64,000 bases of DNA, from NCBI GenBank assembly GCA_028281945.1, contig JANQIW010000119.1, positions 34,797 through 98,796 on the forward strand, given 5' to 3'. A program made the position numbers and the translations under genes. Below the pieces are notes generated by a model, which was not told the origin of the DNA, did not search any database, and saw only the letters and a program-made list of their open reading frames with translations. Shown here piece by piece: positions 36,907-46,089 of this stretch (position 1 is the stretch's first letter; every line of letters begins with the position of its first letter). Source of the DNA: Prochloraceae cyanobacterium PL24a_bin.78 (GTDB taxonomy: Bacteria; Cyanobacteriota; Cyanobacteriia; Cyanobacteriales; JANQIW01).

Positions 36907-38424
36907 ATGGAAAACCAAAGCAATAAAACCAAAATCCTCGTTATAGGAGGGGGAATCGCAGGATTAACAGCAGCAGCATTATTAGCTCGTAGAGGGTATC
37001 AAGTCTTAGTTTTTGACCAGGCTATTGTTCCCGGTGGTTGCGCCTCCACATTCAAGCGTAAAGGCTTTACCTTCGATGTGGGAGCAACTCAAGTGGCAGG
37101 CTTAGAGGAAGGGGGTATTCATTACAAAATCTTTACAGATCTAGGTGTGGAAATCCCTGATGCTACTCCTTGTGATCCTGCTTGTGCGGTATTTTTACCT
37201 AAAGAAACTCAACCTATTAATGTCTGGCGCGATCGTCACAAATGGATAGAAGAAAGGCAAAAACAATTTCCGGGTAGTGAACCTTTTTGGCAGTTACTAA
37301 GCACTTTATTTAACGCCAGTTGGGAATTTCAATCACGAGATCCTGTATTACCACCTCGAAATTTATGGGATTTATGGCAATTAATCTCTGCCATTAGACC
37401 AGATACTTTGATTACTCTGCCATTTACTTTCATGACTGTAGGAGATGCCTTACGGTTATTTGGTTTATATAATAATAAAAAACTAAAAACTTTCTTAGAT
37501 TTACAACTCAAACTTTACTCTCAAGTAAATGCTGACGAAACAGCCTTATTATATGCAGCAACAGCTTTAGGAGTATCTCAAACCCCTCAAGGATTGTATC
37601 ATCTCAATGGAAGTATGCAAGTATTGAGCGATCGTCTAGTAGAAGCATTAGAAAAATACGGCGGCAAATTATTAATGAGACATAGAGTAGAAGAAATAGA
37701 GATAAAATCAGGAAAAGTTACAGAAGTTAAAATACATAATCTCAAAACAGGAGAAATTTGGAAAGAAAAAGCTGACCATATAATTGCTAATGTACCAGTG
37801 CAAAACTTAGTTAAATTAGTTAGTAAAGATAAAATTAAACCTTATCAGAATAATGCAAAAAAATTACCACAACCATCAGGAGCATTTGTTGTATATTTAG
37901 GCGTAAAACAAACTGCCATACCTGAAGGATGTCCACCTCATTTACAATTTTTATATGATGAAAATCAACCTATAGCAGAAAATAATTCCTTATTTGTTTC
38001 CGTAAGTAAACCAGAAGATGGAAGAGCACCTGAAGGATGCGCCACTCTTATAGCATCTTCCTTTACTGATGTTTCAAAATGGTGGGAAATTAATCCAGAA
38101 AATTATAAAAAATTAAAGCAAGAATATACCCAAGATGCCATCCATCGTTTAGGAAAATACTTCAATCTCAGTGCAGAAAATATAATTCATCTAGAAGCAG
38201 CAACCCCTCAAACCTTTGCCAGATTTACAGCCAGAGAAAAAGGCATCGTAGGTGGAATTGGCCAAAGAGTTTCAACCTTTGGGCCATTTGGTATCGCCAA
38301 TCGCACCCCCATAGAAAACCTTTGGTTAGTAGGAGATTCAACTCATCCGGGAGAAGGTACCGCTGGAGTAAGTTATTCTGCTTGGACTACTGTAAGACAA
38401 ATTGAAACTCTTTATACCTCTTAA
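36907..38424 (+). CDS. crtD: Carotenoid 3',4'-desaturase-like FAD oxidoreductase (CrtD)
   Basis: The 505-residue protein has an N-terminal FAD-binding Rossmann motif (ILVIGGGIAGLTAAALLARR), followed by VPGGCASTFKRKGFTFDVGA. The C-terminal phytoene-desaturase-type end contains NLWLVGDSTHPGEGTAGVS. The Cys-Ala-Ser-Thr form of the second motif fits CrtD (Synechocystis slr1293 type), which desaturates the end group of myxoxanthophyll precursors. The isomerase CrtH usually reads GGSAGYF there. It would act at the membrane on lipid-soluble carotenoids. No other carotenoid gene adjoins it. Confidence 0.75.
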   Translation: MENQSNKTKILVIGGGIAGLTAAALLARRGYQVLVFDQAIVPGGCASTFKRKGFTFDVGATQVAGLEEGGIHYKIFTDLGVEIPDATPCDPACAVFLPKETQPINVWRDRHKWIEERQKQFPGSEPFWQLLSTLFNASWEFQSRDPVLPPRNLWDLWQLISAIRPDTLITLPFTFMTVGDALRLFGLYNNKKLKTFLDLQLKLYSQVNADETALLYAATALGVSQTPQGLYHLNGSMQVLSDRLVEALEKYGGKLLMRHRVEEIEIKSGKVTEVKIHNLKTGEIWKEKADHIIANVPVQNLVKLVSKDKIKPYQNNAKKLPQPSGAFVVYLGVKQTAIPEGCPPHLQFLYDENQPIAENNSLFVSVSKPEDGRAPEGCATLIASSFTDVSKWWEINPENYKKLKQEYTQDAIHRLGKYFNLSAENIIHLEAATPQTFARFTAREKGIVGGIGQRVSTFGPFGIANRTPIENLWLVGDSTHPGEGTAGVSYSAWTTVRQIETLYTS

Positions 38425-38940
38425 ACTATTGCTTTTTGAGATTGGTTATTCTTATCTACTCAATTAGTAGAAAAAAAACTTAATCTTGTCTTTGAAAATT
38501 TTTTAAGGCATTACTCTTGTCGTGTCTATGTCTTTATTTTTATTCAATTTTTTAAAGTCTTTTTAAAGCAGCTTTATCAAAAATATACGAAAAATCATCT
38601 AAAATAAGTATTAACTCGTAACTAAAAAAATTAAATAAAAAGTCTTTTTGTTTATATTTTATGCAAATTTATTGTTTTGTTAAAGATTCATCAAACTTAT
38701 TGCAAATTACTCTCTATTATTGCTAAAATTAGAGCTATAAATTTTATTTCTCTAAATAACTTTTCTAGTTTTATTTCTGTCTTAATTTGAATTTGTCTTT
38801 AAAATTTTGATTAAAGTCTTTTTAGGCAATTCTACAAACTAGAGAAAAATCATACTTAGTTAATTATTGCCAATCAATAATAGACTGAAATATATCAATT
38901 CAATTTGTCAAGAAAAACTCACTTTAAACCAGATATTTTA
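38425..38940. other. AT-rich spacer with three AAAGTCTTTTT words
   Basis: AAAGTCTTTTT appears near 38556, 38640 and 38813. In the first and third cases an AAAAATCAT word follows 40-50 bases later, and a TTGTCTTT-AAAATTTT word precedes, so this looks like a decayed direct repeat. No gene or RNA was recognised. Confidence 0.35.
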
Positions 38941-38941
38941 A

Positions 38942-39137
38942 TGGCAACCAATCTTTAAAATTCTTTTAGTAGAAGGCAAAGATATTAATACACATACCCT
39001 ATCTTCCCAAGTTGAAGAATAAAGGTTATCAAGGAAAGGATATTCTTCGCAAAAATAGAAAAAGCTGACACCATTTTGATGGATTTAATTATATCTATTA
39101 TTGATAGTTGGGAAGCTATGGAGAGGGTGGAAAGCTA
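38942..39137 (+). pseudogene. Remnant of a response-regulator receiver domain
   Basis: Frame one reads QPIFKILLVEGKDINTHTLS and ends at a TAA (39020-39022). A shifted frame from 39021 gives KGYQGKDIL, and another frame from 39067 gives DTILMDLIISIIDSWEAMER. Put together these follow a CheY-like receiver (KILLVEDN, then the phospho-Asp strand DLILMD, then DGWEA). Frameshifts and stops make it non-functional. Dispersed repeat copy c begins where the similarity ends. Confidence 0.7.
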
Positions 39138-39235
39138 TGGGAATATGGAGAATGGGGAGAATAAATTTTAGTTAATCATCTAAGATTTTCGATTTTTAGA
39201 CTCTATCATTCTTCAAGACAAATTGATATAAAATC
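39138..39235 (+). repeat. Dispersed intergenic repeat, copy c
   Basis: GGAGAATGGGGAGAATAAAT is followed by TTTAGTTAATCATCTAAGAT and ends near TTGATATAAA, matching copy b. It directly abuts the decayed receiver domain. Confidence 0.65.
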
Positions 39236-39361
39236 AAAATACAATTACAATTAGTTAAAACATCCGAGTTTCAAGAGATAATCTCTAAAAAAAAATGAAA
39301 TAAGGAAATTAGGAAAAAATTCAAGCTAAAACAAAACTCAAACTTATTTAATATTAATACT

Positions 39362-40117
39362 ATGGAAATAGATTTAACACCATACAATTTAGAACAAAAT
39401 AGCAATCATCAATCCTTAAATTTAGTAGAATCTCAAGTGGAATCTACTAGAGAAATCAATCAAAGCCATTCTGATTTATCTGAAATCTTCAATGAGAATG
39501 ATATAGAACAATTTAAGCATGATTTTGAATTATTTGAAGAATTAGAGGAAGACCTAGAATTAGAAGAATCTTCAGAAAATATACAACAAAAAACAGAATT
39601 ATTAAGTTATTATAATGATTCTCTAAGAGAATCGAATCAAGTCTTTTCACTTAAAAATTCAAAGAAAACAAATTTTAGTAGCCAAGAATGGAAAAATAAC
39701 ATAAAATCTAACATAGAATCTAAGATAGAAGATAGTATCAAACATAATATACAAAAAGATTTAAGGGAGAATTTAAAAAAAGATTCTGAAGAAGATTCAA
39801 AATTATTATCTCTTACAAAAACTATTAGACTTGTGTATACATCTATTCAGAGTGGTTTTTGGCTAAAAGGTAATTTAGTAAAAATTTCAAACCAAAAAGC
39901 TAAAATTTGTACCTGTAGAAATATATCTATAGATTTAAGGAAAAAGATAAAAATAAGATTATGGAATGAAAAATCCACACAACTGTCTGAAGAAATCTAT
40001 GGAAAATTACTTTCAATATCCGAAAAAGACAATAAATCATTTATAATAGAGTTTACTAAGCAATATCCTCAAATAGAAAATCTAGTTCAAGAACTACAAA
40101 TCAACCAACAATACTAG
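39362..40117 (+). CDS. Hypothetical acidic protein
   Basis: I do not recognise this 251-residue protein. The first 90 residues are very acidic with Glu/Leu/Asp runs (FELFEELEEDLELEESSE). A Lys/Ser/Asn-rich stretch follows. The last 85 residues are predicted to be mostly beta (GFWLKGNLVKISNQKAKICT and EEIYGKLLSISEKDNKSFII), somewhat like a PilZ-type barrel, but without the RxxxR and D/NxSxxG motifs, so that reading is weak. There is no signal peptide or membrane helix. Confidence 0.5.
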   Translation: MEIDLTPYNLEQNSNHQSLNLVESQVESTREINQSHSDLSEIFNENDIEQFKHDFELFEELEEDLELEESSENIQQKTELLSYYNDSLRESNQVFSLKNSKKTNFSSQEWKNNIKSNIESKIEDSIKHNIQKDLRENLKKDSEEDSKLLSLTKTIRLVYTSIQSGFWLKGNLVKISNQKAKICTCRNISIDLRKKIKIRLWNEKSTQLSEEIYGKLLSISEKDNKSFIIEFTKQYPQIENLVQELQINQQY

Positions 40118-40379
40118 CTATAAACCTTAGGAAAAAATTAGTAATAACTTAAGTTTGAGATAGTTATCAATCTTACTTTGGTATCCTATCCGTCTTACCT
40201 ATCTTAATTGAAACCTAAAATTGCGCCTTAATATTATAAATAATGATAAGATAGAATCACTGCTTCATTGAGAAATGATTAACTTTGGCATATTTAGCCA
40301 TAATACTCACCGATTAACCAAATAAAAGCTAATATTACTATATAGAGCATCTAGAAATCAAATTAGGACAAATTTAAAC

Positions 40380-40634
40380 ATGATCGAACTAATCGTCGCA
40401 ACTATAGCCAACTTCCTACAAATTTATTTTGTACTAATCATTATTAGGGTTTTATTGAGTTGGTTTCAAACAGCAAATTGGGCATATCAAACCATGTCAT
40501 TTATAAGCCCTATCACCGATCCCTATCTCAATATTTTTCGCTCCTTCATTCCACCTTTAGGAGGTATAGATTTGTCTCCTATGGTAGCAATATTATTGCT
40601 GCAATTCGTACAAGGTGCATTGGTTGCAATATAA
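40380..40634 (+). CDS. YggT family membrane protein
   Basis: The 84-residue protein has two membrane helices with the YggT pattern: the first helix ends in VLIIIRVLLSWFQTA, then ISPITDPYLNIFRSFIPPLG, then the second helix (SPMVAILLLQFVQGALVA). In cyanobacteria and plastids this family (YlmG/Ycf19) affects membrane or nucleoid organisation, and in other bacteria members lie near cell-division genes. It stands alone, followed by a strong hairpin. Confidence 0.9.
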   Translation: MIELIVATIANFLQIYFVLIIIRVLLSWFQTANWAYQTMSFISPITDPYLNIFRSFIPPLGGIDLSPMVAILLLQFVQGALVAI

Positions 40635-40643
40635 ACCACATCT

Positions 40644-40701
40644 AAATCCCCCTGATTATACCTAATTATTATGATTATAAAAATTAATAATTAGGGGATT
40701 T
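40644..40701 (+). terminator. Long hairpin after yggT, probable terminator
   Basis: AAATCCCC pairs with GGGGATTT, and inside it CCTAATTATTA pairs with TAATAATTAGG. Together they form a nearly continuous stem of about 19 bp, 10 bases after the stop codon. The T-run is weak (TTTCTTAAG), so it may end transcription or protect the mRNA end. Confidence 0.5.
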
Positions 40702-40857
40702 CTTAAGTAATGATTGATAAGCAATAAGTCAATTCTTTTTGTGAGAAAACTATCAATAATCAAAAACGATCGCCAATTATTGCCCAAAAAATATAAGCAG
40801 CGATCGTCTATAATTCAACTCTAAAAATCCCTTTTTTTTCAAATTAATTAAAACTGA

Positions 40858-41298
40858 TTAAAACTGAGGAATAACTGGACTAGAAAAACCCGAAGATTTA
40901 AAATTTTTAAGCTTAAAAGGTTGAGCTTGATCAGCAGGAACACTAATTCTAACAGAGAAATTGCTGATCCCCGGTGGTATTTCATCAATAGAGCCAATGC
41001 GGCTACGATTTTGAATTACTGGATTATTGTTCGCATCATAAATACGTCCAAAAACATCAGCATCATAAACTGTTTTACCAGAAGTATTATTAGCTTTTCC
41101 AATAACTAGAAAACAATCAGCAGGAGAAGTACTACCCCAACTGGTAACATTACCTTCAGCTAATTCAGGAGGGCAATCTTGATACTGAATATCTGAAAGT
41201 TTGACTTGAGTAAGTGCCAAAGCTTCAGGAGTCATCACCAAACTACAAAGGCAAAAAAAACCAGATACAATAATTATTACTAAACTTTTTAATCTCAT
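40858..41298 (-). CDS. Secreted protein of unknown function (FxLYD-like)
   Basis: The start at 41298 (MRLKSLVIIIVSGFF) gives a good signal peptide ending near PEALA; an upstream ATG adds 12 residues. The mature part of about 120 residues has an early CPPEL, GSTSPADCFLVIGKANN and TVYDADVFGRIYDANNNPV, then PPGISNFSVRISV. This is an immunoglobulin-like beta sandwich like FxLYD domains, with two Cys that could form a disulfide in the periplasm. No enzyme motif is present. Confidence 0.6.
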   Translation of the reverse strand: MRLKSLVIIIVSGFFCLCSLVMTPEALALTQVKLSDIQYQDCPPELAEGNVTSWGSTSPADCFLVIGKANNTSGKTVYDADVFGRIYDANNNPVIQNRSRIGSIDEIPPGISNFSVRISVPADQAQPFKLKNFKSSGFSSPVIPQF

Positions 41299-41536
41299 AT
41301 TTACATAATTAGACTTCTTGAAGAAGCTGTGCATTTCTAATGATTAATGGAAACAAAATTAACTGTTAACTAAATGTTGAATATTTTAATCTTAATTAAC
41401 AAGAATTTAAGTTGATTTTTACTTCTAGCTATTAGAAAACCTCGTTCTTTCAAGGAAAATTTATCTAGTTTTTATCGTTTTAGAAAAACTTAAAATCTTA
41501 AATCAAAAACCTAAATTAGCTGATGAACTCATGAAA

Positions 41537-41603
41537 ATGGTTAATGGTTAATGGTTAAATATCTAAAGATTAAATATCAACTATTAACTATTAACTATTA
41601 TTA
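41537..41603. repeat. Short tandem repeats forming an imperfect inverted pair
   Basis: ATGGTTA is repeated three times, and CTATTAA three times about 25 bases later. The two arrays are reverse complements apart from A/G changes that would be G-U pairs in a plus-strand RNA. Otherwise the spacer 41299-41632 is featureless AT-rich DNA. Confidence 0.5.
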
Positions 41604-41632
41604 ATAGAGATCTTCTAAAAAAGAAAACCTCA

Positions 41633-42265
41633 TTAAAACTCAAAATTCTCTTGAAATTCCTGACGAGTGATCGGTTCATTAATCACCACTCCTTCTCCAC
41701 CTAAAATCTCAAGAAGTTCTCCTTCAACACTAATCCAAACAGGAAGCTCTGGATCTAAACTAGTAGCAGTATAAAGAACTTGTGCTAAACGACCCACCAT
41801 AGAAGTACTACCACCACCAAAAGTAAATTCTTCTGATAAATTGATATGAACTCCATCATCTAAGAGATCTACACTTAAAAGCTGTGTTTCTTTTGGAATG
41901 GTACTTACATAATTAGGATCTTCATTTCCTGCTAAGAGTTTTTCAATAGCTAATGATAATACAGTTGAAGTACTAGCATCTTGTTCTACTTCTATGGTTG
42001 TAGTTGTTGAAATTAGCTCAATCTCATTATTGGCAGAAGTTAACCAAAATAATTGTAATCTTTCTTCTCTTAAAGATGTTGATCTATTAGGATTGGTAGT
42101 CTGGTTATTACTAGGTTGAGAAACACTTGGAATTGGACGATCGTTATCGTTACGAAGTGAATTAACCCCCCACCAACCAATACCACCAACGGCTAAAACA
42201 GCTAATACAATACCAGCAATTGAGCTTGGGTTTTTTATAGATATTTCTTTTTGTCTATTTTCCAT
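41633..42265 (-). CDS. GerMN domain protein
   Basis: The 210-residue protein has one N-terminal membrane helix (SIAGIVLAVLAVGGIGWWGV), a Ser/Asn/Pro-rich linker and a GerMN domain from about residue 65: RLQLFWLTSANNEIEL, a central TVLSLAIEKLLAGNE helix, DDGVHINLSEEF and LAQVLYTATSLDPELPVWIS. In spore formers this domain occurs in germination proteins. In cyanobacteria it is envelope-anchored and of unknown role. It sits 78 bases downstream of the DUF2993 gene, in the same direction. Confidence 0.85.
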   Translation of the reverse strand: MENRQKEISIKNPSSIAGIVLAVLAVGGIGWWGVNSLRNDNDRPIPSVSQPSNNQTTNPNRSTSLREERLQLFWLTSANNEIELISTTTTIEVEQDASTSTVLSLAIEKLLAGNEDPNYVSTIPKETQLLSVDLLDDGVHINLSEEFTFGGGSTSMVGRLAQVLYTATSLDPELPVWISVEGELLEILGGEGVVINEPITRQEFQENFEF

Positions 42266-42343
42266 ATTTAATTCTCCTATCTGATTCCAATATAACTACA
42301 AAGAGTAATAGCTGGTTTACTAATGGCAAGAGTCAGATAGTTC

Positions 42344-43189
42344 TTAATTCTCAACACGAACAAACCCTGCTAAATTAATCCTATCTGTTTCTATATCTAA
42401 TTGTAAAACTCTAGCAGTAATTCCGACACTTTCTAGTGTACGCAAATCTAATTGCCTACTTATACTTTCGGCAAAACTATTTAATAAGCGACTAGACAAA
42501 GGTCGATCGTTAATTGTTCCGGATATTTCCAGTAATTCGATTTTCCTTCCTGCTATTAATTTTAGTCTTAACTCTAGGGTAACAGCTAAAGGTTGAGAAT
42601 TTTCCCTCTGACAAGATGAACGACATAATTTTACCTGAAGACGGAGACGGTTATTCCCTAAAAATTCAATTGTTGGATCGGATATTTGATAATTGAGTCG
42701 ATTTCTAGAATTGCTTTGACGGGCTAATATCTCTTGTATCATTGATTGTATGGCAGCTGAGGAAAGGGCAAGGTTAAGATTTTCTTGGCTGATGGATAGT
42801 CTAATCCCTGCGTTTAAGGGTTGAAGTAATAATTGTTGAAAATCTATTTCTCCTTGATTTGCTAAGTCTAAATTCTCTGAGTTTAAATTCTCTGAATCTA
42901 AATTCCCTGAGTCTAAATTTGCTAAGTCTAAATGGATTGCATCTGTTTCTATTTCCAAAAGTTCTAGTTTTACTGATGGCATTACTTCCATCCCTCTTGT
43001 GGCAATCCGCACTCTTTGGGCTTTCCCTTGGAGAATTTGGTAGCTAGGAGCGTTGTCTATCCTTACTTTTATTTCTTCTATTGATGTGACACTATCTCTT
43101 AATCTACTCTCTACTGTAGTATCGACGATCGCGCCTACTGGTGAAATTATTGCTATTAAACTAGATAGGATTATGGTGATAAATTCCAT
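42344..43189 (-). CDS. DUF2993 (LmeA-like) lipid-binding family protein
   Basis: The 281-residue protein begins with a hydrophobic export segment (ITIILSSLIAIISPVGA). It shows the DUF2993 pattern: VESRLRDSVTSIEEIKVRID near 25-45, QGKAQRVRIATRGMEV, the LELLEIETDAIHLDLANLDS strand, and a C-terminal EISGTINDRPLSSRLLNSFA segment. In the middle, a 15-residue stretch of repeated NLDS/ENL words (about 92-110) reflects a TCTAAATT tandem repeat in the DNA. The mycobacterial relative LmeA binds phospholipids in the periplasm, so a similar envelope lipid role is possible here. Confidence 0.8.
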   Translation of the reverse strand: MEFITIILSSLIAIISPVGAIVDTTVESRLRDSVTSIEEIKVRIDNAPSYQILQGKAQRVRIATRGMEVMPSVKLELLEIETDAIHLDLANLDSGNLDSENLNSENLDLANQGEIDFQQLLLQPLNAGIRLSISQENLNLALSSAAIQSMIQEILARQSNSRNRLNYQISDPTIEFLGNNRLRLQVKLCRSSCQRENSQPLAVTLELRLKLIAGRKIELLEISGTINDRPLSSRLLNSFAESISRQLDLRTLESVGITARVLQLDIETDRINLAGFVRVEN

Positions 43190-43297
43190 TTTTTTTGGTA
43201 ATTTATCTTAATTTTAGGTCAAGGTTGGAAAATCTAGAGTTTTTTATTTTAATAATCTTTCTAATTTTTTATATATTTCATTATCAAACCCTGCTTT

Positions 43298-43353
43298 CTA
43301 TTCTCCCCATTTCTCCCATTCTTCATATCTATCACTATTAAAGAAAAATGATC
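43298..43353 (-). repeat. Dispersed intergenic repeat, copy d
   Basis: On the minus strand the order is GATCATTTTTC, TAATAGTGATAGA, GAAGAATGGGAGAAATGGGG and AGAATAG, matching copies a and b. It starts at the very end of the antitoxin reading frame, where a toxin gene would be expected. Confidence 0.6.
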
Positions 43354-43413
43354 TTAGCCATTGGCGATTTTCTCTAAACTGGCAGTAAATTCTTCCCTTC
43401 CTACCATTGAAGA

Positions 43414-43623
43414 CTAAGTTAAGGCTGTTTGAGCAGTTTTGCCTAAATTTAAATCCTCTAATTCTTCTAATCTAGTTATTAGTTTTTGATAGGTTTCAAC
43501 TGATATAATTATATGGCTAGGTTTTTTTTCCTTTGTCACTAAGACTGGTTCAACTATTGCAATATCAAATACTTCTCCATGTCGATGGCGAGTTTGGCTT
43601 AATGTATAACTTTTCATTGGCAA
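43414..43623 (-). CDS. Phd/YefM-type antitoxin, truncated by an in-frame amber stop
   Basis: The 69 residues seen have the Phd/YefM DNA-binding half (MKSYTLSQTRHRHGEVFDIA, then KKPSHIIISVETYQKLITRL). A TAG at 43414-43416 ends it. The same frame then continues for 19 codons (SSMVGREEFTASLEKIANG) to TAA at 43354, which looks like a genuine antitoxin C-terminus, the toxin-binding end. One base change from CAG would give the stop. No toxin gene follows; dispersed repeat copy d occupies the place. It is probably a relic, though the DNA-binding half could still act. Confidence 0.7.
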   Translation of the reverse strand: MPMKSYTLSQTRHRHGEVFDIAIVEPVLVTKEKKPSHIIISVETYQKLITRLEELEDLNLGKTAQTALT

Positions 43624-43721
43624 TGATATTTTAAGTAATAATATTTTGAATACTATCTACATAATAACATATACATCGATTATAGCTAAATCCTGCTATT
43701 AATTAACTAAAAATCAGAATC

Positions 43722-45962
43722 TTAATTGCCATAAACACAAACAGGAATGCGTTTATAAGCAGGAGTACCACTTTTAGGATCGATATTTGCAGAAAATAAT
43801 ACATTGGATTCTGGATAAAACATAAAAGCCGTCCCTTCTCTCATGCCACCACAAATAATTTCTACATTTTCTAATGAACCAGCATCACCTTTCACCGTAA
43901 CTCTTTGGTGTTCTTGCAATCCTGCTTTATTCACATCTCGATAATTCATCAAAATACAATAACGATGGGGCATTCCTCGGTATTTATCTGCCTGATTATA
44001 AACCACTGTATTATGCTGGCCATAACTACGGCCACTACCTAAAATCACCACAATCCCTTTTGCTGTTTCTTGAATACCAAAACTGGCTAAATCTGGCATA
44101 GATAAATCTGGTAAAGGAGTCACCGACATTTGCGCTTTTCCTGATGGAGTAGAAAATTTTGGTTGGGTAAATATCCTGCCTTGGATGGTAAATTCTGCTT
44201 TGGTTTTGTCAATTTCACCAATTTTTCCATATCCTGGAATGGTTTTAGCGATTAATTCTCTAACATATTCTGTCTCTTGTAGTTTAGGCCAATTAACGGG
44301 TTTTTCACCTAAACAACGATGGGCGATTTCTGTGATTAATTCTACCTCGGAAATTAATTCACCTTTATCTGGGGTAATATGACTTTTCCCTTCATCATTG
44401 AGACGAACAAAATTATTCCCTGATTCGGTAGTAGTTTTATGGGGATTTTCAAATCTGGTAAATACGGGTAAAATAATGGTATTTTCTTTAGCTAATCCAT
44501 GGAAATGTCCTAGATTTGGTTTTGTTGCCACATAAAATATCGTCTCTATTTTAGAGAAAGCTAGTTTGGCTTGGTTTAAATCAGGATTTGCTCCATAGAG
44601 ATTCCCTCCTAAACAAAATAAAGTATCTATTTTTCCTGCTTCTGCTGCATCTATTAAATGTCGAGCACGATATCCTTTACTTGTATCTACAGAAATCCCA
44701 AACATACGAGATAATGCTTCTTGAAGTTTTTGGTTTGGTTTAACGCTTACTCCCATTGATCCAAATCCCTGAACGTTTGAATGTCCACGAATGGGCATTG
44801 TACCTGCACCTAATTTCCCAGCATTTCCGGTGATTAGGGCAGTATTAGCGATAGCTTGAACGTTATCGACTCCATTTTTCTGTTGAGTAATTCCCATCGC
44901 CCAGGCAAATACTACTTTTTGGGATTTACCGATGAGATAAGCTGCCTCTTCTATTTCTTCTTGGGATAAACCACAAGCATCACATATGGTTTGCCAAGGG
45001 GTATTTTTGGCGGTTTCGATTACTTTTTCCCATCCTTCTGTATAGTATTTTAAGTAATCTAGTTTAATTAAGTCTTGTTGAATTAATGATTTTTGGATGC
45101 CAATTAATAATGCTGTATCGCTACCGGGGATTAATTGTAGATAGATGGTTGAAATTGATGAACCTCCTTTTAAGAGGGATTTGATGGGAAATGCAGGGGA
45201 TGCAAATTTAAGTAATCCTATTTCTATTTGAGGATTAATAATAATAACTTTTCCTCCTCGATCCCGTAATTTAATCAATTCGTTCATTAAACGAGGATGA
45301 TTAGCAGGAGCATTTGAACCTATTAAAACCACACAATCGCTATATTTAAGGCTTTCTAAGCTTACCATGGAAGTTCCAGAGCCAAAAACTTTTTTTAAGC
45401 CAATGGTGGAAGGTGCATGACATAAATCAGAGCAGTCTGCTAGGTTATTGCTTCCCATCGATCGCATCATCAATTGTAAAAGGTAAGCTGCCTCATTGGA
45501 CGATCGTCCGGAACTATAGGAGGCAATGTAGTCTGGTTTTTTGCTAAAAGCTTTTTCTGCAATGTCGTAAACTTCTTGCCAAGAAATACGCTCATAATAA
45601 TTTGTACCTTGGCGAAGGATAAGAGGGTAGCTAAGTCTGCCAAGACGATCGCATTCTAAGGAAGTAAGCTTTTGTAATTCAGAAATAGTATATTTTTCAA
45701 AGAAATGAGACTTAATGGGAGGTTGTAATTCTGCACTAATGGCTTCCACACTTTTAGCGCATCGTTGAAGACTTTCCCCTGTTTCATTAGTAAATCCACC
45801 TTTTTGGCCACCGGTACCCCAAGCGCAGGATAAACAGGCACTTTTGTGGTTTAAGGTTTCCCATAATTTTTTTCCTTGAGGTGAGAGGGTTTTTTCTGCC
45901 CAATATTTAACAAGAGATATACCTCCTCCTGTTTGAGGAGTATTTTTTGGGGTATGAGTCAT
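43722..45962 (-). CDS. FdhF/YdeP family molybdopterin oxidoreductase
   Basis: The 746-residue protein belongs to the formate dehydrogenase H/YdeP group of the DMSO-reductase family. The N-terminus has C43 and C46 in SACLSCAWG and C68 in SLQRCAKS, a reduced iron-sulfur site typical of the YdeP branch. The cofactor-binding blocks include YIASYSSGRSSNEAAYLLQL, CHAPSTIGLKKVFGSG and MPIRGHSNVQGFGSMG. The C-terminal molybdopterin-dinucleotide domain has GRSYGQHNTVVYNQ and MNYRDVNKAGLQEHQ. No signal peptide is seen, so it is cytoplasmic. The substrate is not known for cyanobacterial members; formate or an acid-stress substrate is possible. Confidence 0.88.
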   Translation of the reverse strand: MTHTPKNTPQTGGGISLVKYWAEKTLSPQGKKLWETLNHKSACLSCAWGTGGQKGGFTNETGESLQRCAKSVEAISAELQPPIKSHFFEKYTISELQKLTSLECDRLGRLSYPLILRQGTNYYERISWQEVYDIAEKAFSKKPDYIASYSSGRSSNEAAYLLQLMMRSMGSNNLADCSDLCHAPSTIGLKKVFGSGTSMVSLESLKYSDCVVLIGSNAPANHPRLMNELIKLRDRGGKVIIINPQIEIGLLKFASPAFPIKSLLKGGSSISTIYLQLIPGSDTALLIGIQKSLIQQDLIKLDYLKYYTEGWEKVIETAKNTPWQTICDACGLSQEEIEEAAYLIGKSQKVVFAWAMGITQQKNGVDNVQAIANTALITGNAGKLGAGTMPIRGHSNVQGFGSMGVSVKPNQKLQEALSRMFGISVDTSKGYRARHLIDAAEAGKIDTLFCLGGNLYGANPDLNQAKLAFSKIETIFYVATKPNLGHFHGLAKENTIILPVFTRFENPHKTTTESGNNFVRLNDEGKSHITPDKGELISEVELITEIAHRCLGEKPVNWPKLQETEYVRELIAKTIPGYGKIGEIDKTKAEFTIQGRIFTQPKFSTPSGKAQMSVTPLPDLSMPDLASFGIQETAKGIVVILGSGRSYGQHNTVVYNQADKYRGMPHRYCILMNYRDVNKAGLQEHQRVTVKGDAGSLENVEIICGGMREGTAFMFYPESNVLFSANIDPKSGTPAYKRIPVCVYGN

Positions 45963-46089
45963 AGTTTGTCAGAGGATTGTGATATTGCTTAATTATAGTA
46001 GTAATATTATACTAAAAATATTTGAAACCTAAAATGGTTTCACGCTAAATATTTCATAAATGTTCCATGTTAATTAAACTTTTTCTTTT

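Noticed and set aside
36907..38424. CrtH (carotene isomerase) as the identity of this gene
   Set aside because: The motif after the FAD site reads GGCASTF, not the GGSAGYF expected for CrtH; CrtD fits better, though only a phylogeny would settle it.
38460..38490. CTACT-AGTAG hairpin after crtD as a terminator
   Set aside because: The stem is only 5 bp and is followed by A, not T, on the coding strand.
40740..40810. Regulatory element from two GCGATCG/CGATCGC words after yggT
   Set aside because: These are HIP1-like words common throughout cyanobacterial genomes, not specific to this spacer.
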